From the NCBI RefSeq assembly GCF_030867095.1, contig NC_081833.1, forward strand, positions 73,971,395 to 74,035,394: a stretch of DNA of 64,000 nucleotides, read 5' to 3'. The position numbers were made by a program, and so were the translations under genes. Under the pieces are notes generated by a model, which did not search any database, was not told the DNA's origin, and worked only from the letters and a program-made list of their open reading frames with translations. Of this stretch, positions 63,438-64,000 are shown piece after piece. Origin of the DNA: Alligator mississippiensis. Taxonomy: Eukaryota > Chordata > Crocodylia > Alligatoridae. Each line of letters begins with the position of its first letter. Within the stretch, counting starts at the first letter, position 1.

Positions 63438-64000
63438 CTGCAATGGAAAGCACGTCTGCACTGAAACACATCCCCGGCTCCCAAGCCTGCATGCGTTGGC
63501 TCAGAGAAGTGCAATGTGTTGGGAAAGGCCCCGATTAGCAGCAAGGGAACAGCTCCCTGGGTAGGACACCCCTGGGTTACTGCACGGCTCTGCTACTCCC
63601 GCCCCTCCTTTCTACCCCGGTCTGTGCTCCTCGATGCGGCGCTCCCGGATTTCATTTCTGCTCAGCTTCACGGATCGCTGAGCAGAGCACGCTTATTATG
63701 CAAGCGGCAACCATGCTCCCAGGGCGAGCAAAGAAAGGCAGCACTAGAAGAAGCAGGAAACTCTGAACACTGCGTGCAAGGCACGGGGAAAATCCTACAC
63801 CGCTCAGCTCTCCGCACCGCCTGTCCAAGGCAGATCATGCCAACCAGAGTAGGGGCTGCCAGGAAGACCATGGGGATGGACAGCACATCTGATGGGAAAA
63901 GACTGGAGGAGCGGGGCTTCATTCGCCTAGCAGAACGAAGGGGAGGGCTTTGCTGTCTATAAATACACCAGGCACAAGCCGCCGGGGGCTACTTGAGCTA
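63438..64000 (-). other. KIAA0513 intron (right edge)
   Basis: The next upstream exon (human ...DFMRGYVEKIFSG) is not seen, so it lies beyond the window. No repeat recognised. Confidence 0.7.

Overview
This is a vertebrate nuclear window with intron-split genes, GT-AG splicing and interspersed repeats. No bacterial-style genes are present. CR1 LINE 3' tails are common, hAT-type DNA elements and old MIR-like SINEs also occur, and I saw no recognisable LTR element. Together this points to a non-avian sauropsid. The CR1 wording looks crocodilian (alligator-like) to me, with turtle as the alternative; this is inference from memory of repeat families.

Three protein-coding genes can be read exon by exon. 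(1) CIBAR2 (FAM92B), plus strand: the 3' part only, five exons from 318 to about 3673, with the 5' exons left of the window. (2) A complete gene for a meckelin (TMEM67) paralogue, minus strand, 36143 down to 13134: 23 coding exons, every junction in phase, 2574 nt including the stop, 857 residues. (3) KIAA0513, minus strand: the last ten coding exons, 63437 down to 50409, with the 5' exons beyond the right edge and a long probable 3' UTR reaching to about 43980.

The TMEM67 paralogue is the main discovery. It is too diverged from human TMEM67 (roughly 40-50 percent in the segments I compared by eye from memory) to be the ordinary orthologue. It lies between CIBAR2 and KIAA0513, whereas human TMEM67 lies beside CIBAR1. 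In human, CIBAR2 and KIAA0513 are convergent neighbours with no meckelin gene between them. The simplest reading is an ancient duplication of a CIBAR-TMEM67 block (possibly a whole-genome-duplication pair), kept here and lost on the mammalian side. Its cysteine-rich ectodomain is strongly shortened, while the beta-rich region, membrane region and C-terminal tail are kept. CIBAR proteins and meckelin both act at the ciliary base and transition zone, so the neighbours form a ciliary pair.

Layout: 1-3673 CIBAR2; 3674-13133 convergent intergenic DNA; 13134-36143 TMEM67-like; 36144-43980 intergenic DNA with CR1, possible hAT, an inverted-repeat pair and a palindromic repeat; 43996-50408 probable KIAA0513 3' UTR; 50409-63437 KIAA0513 exons with an 8 kb intron; 63438-64000 KIAA0513 intron. 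Exon edges were set by splice sites, reading phase and family similarity read by eye; no database search was run.
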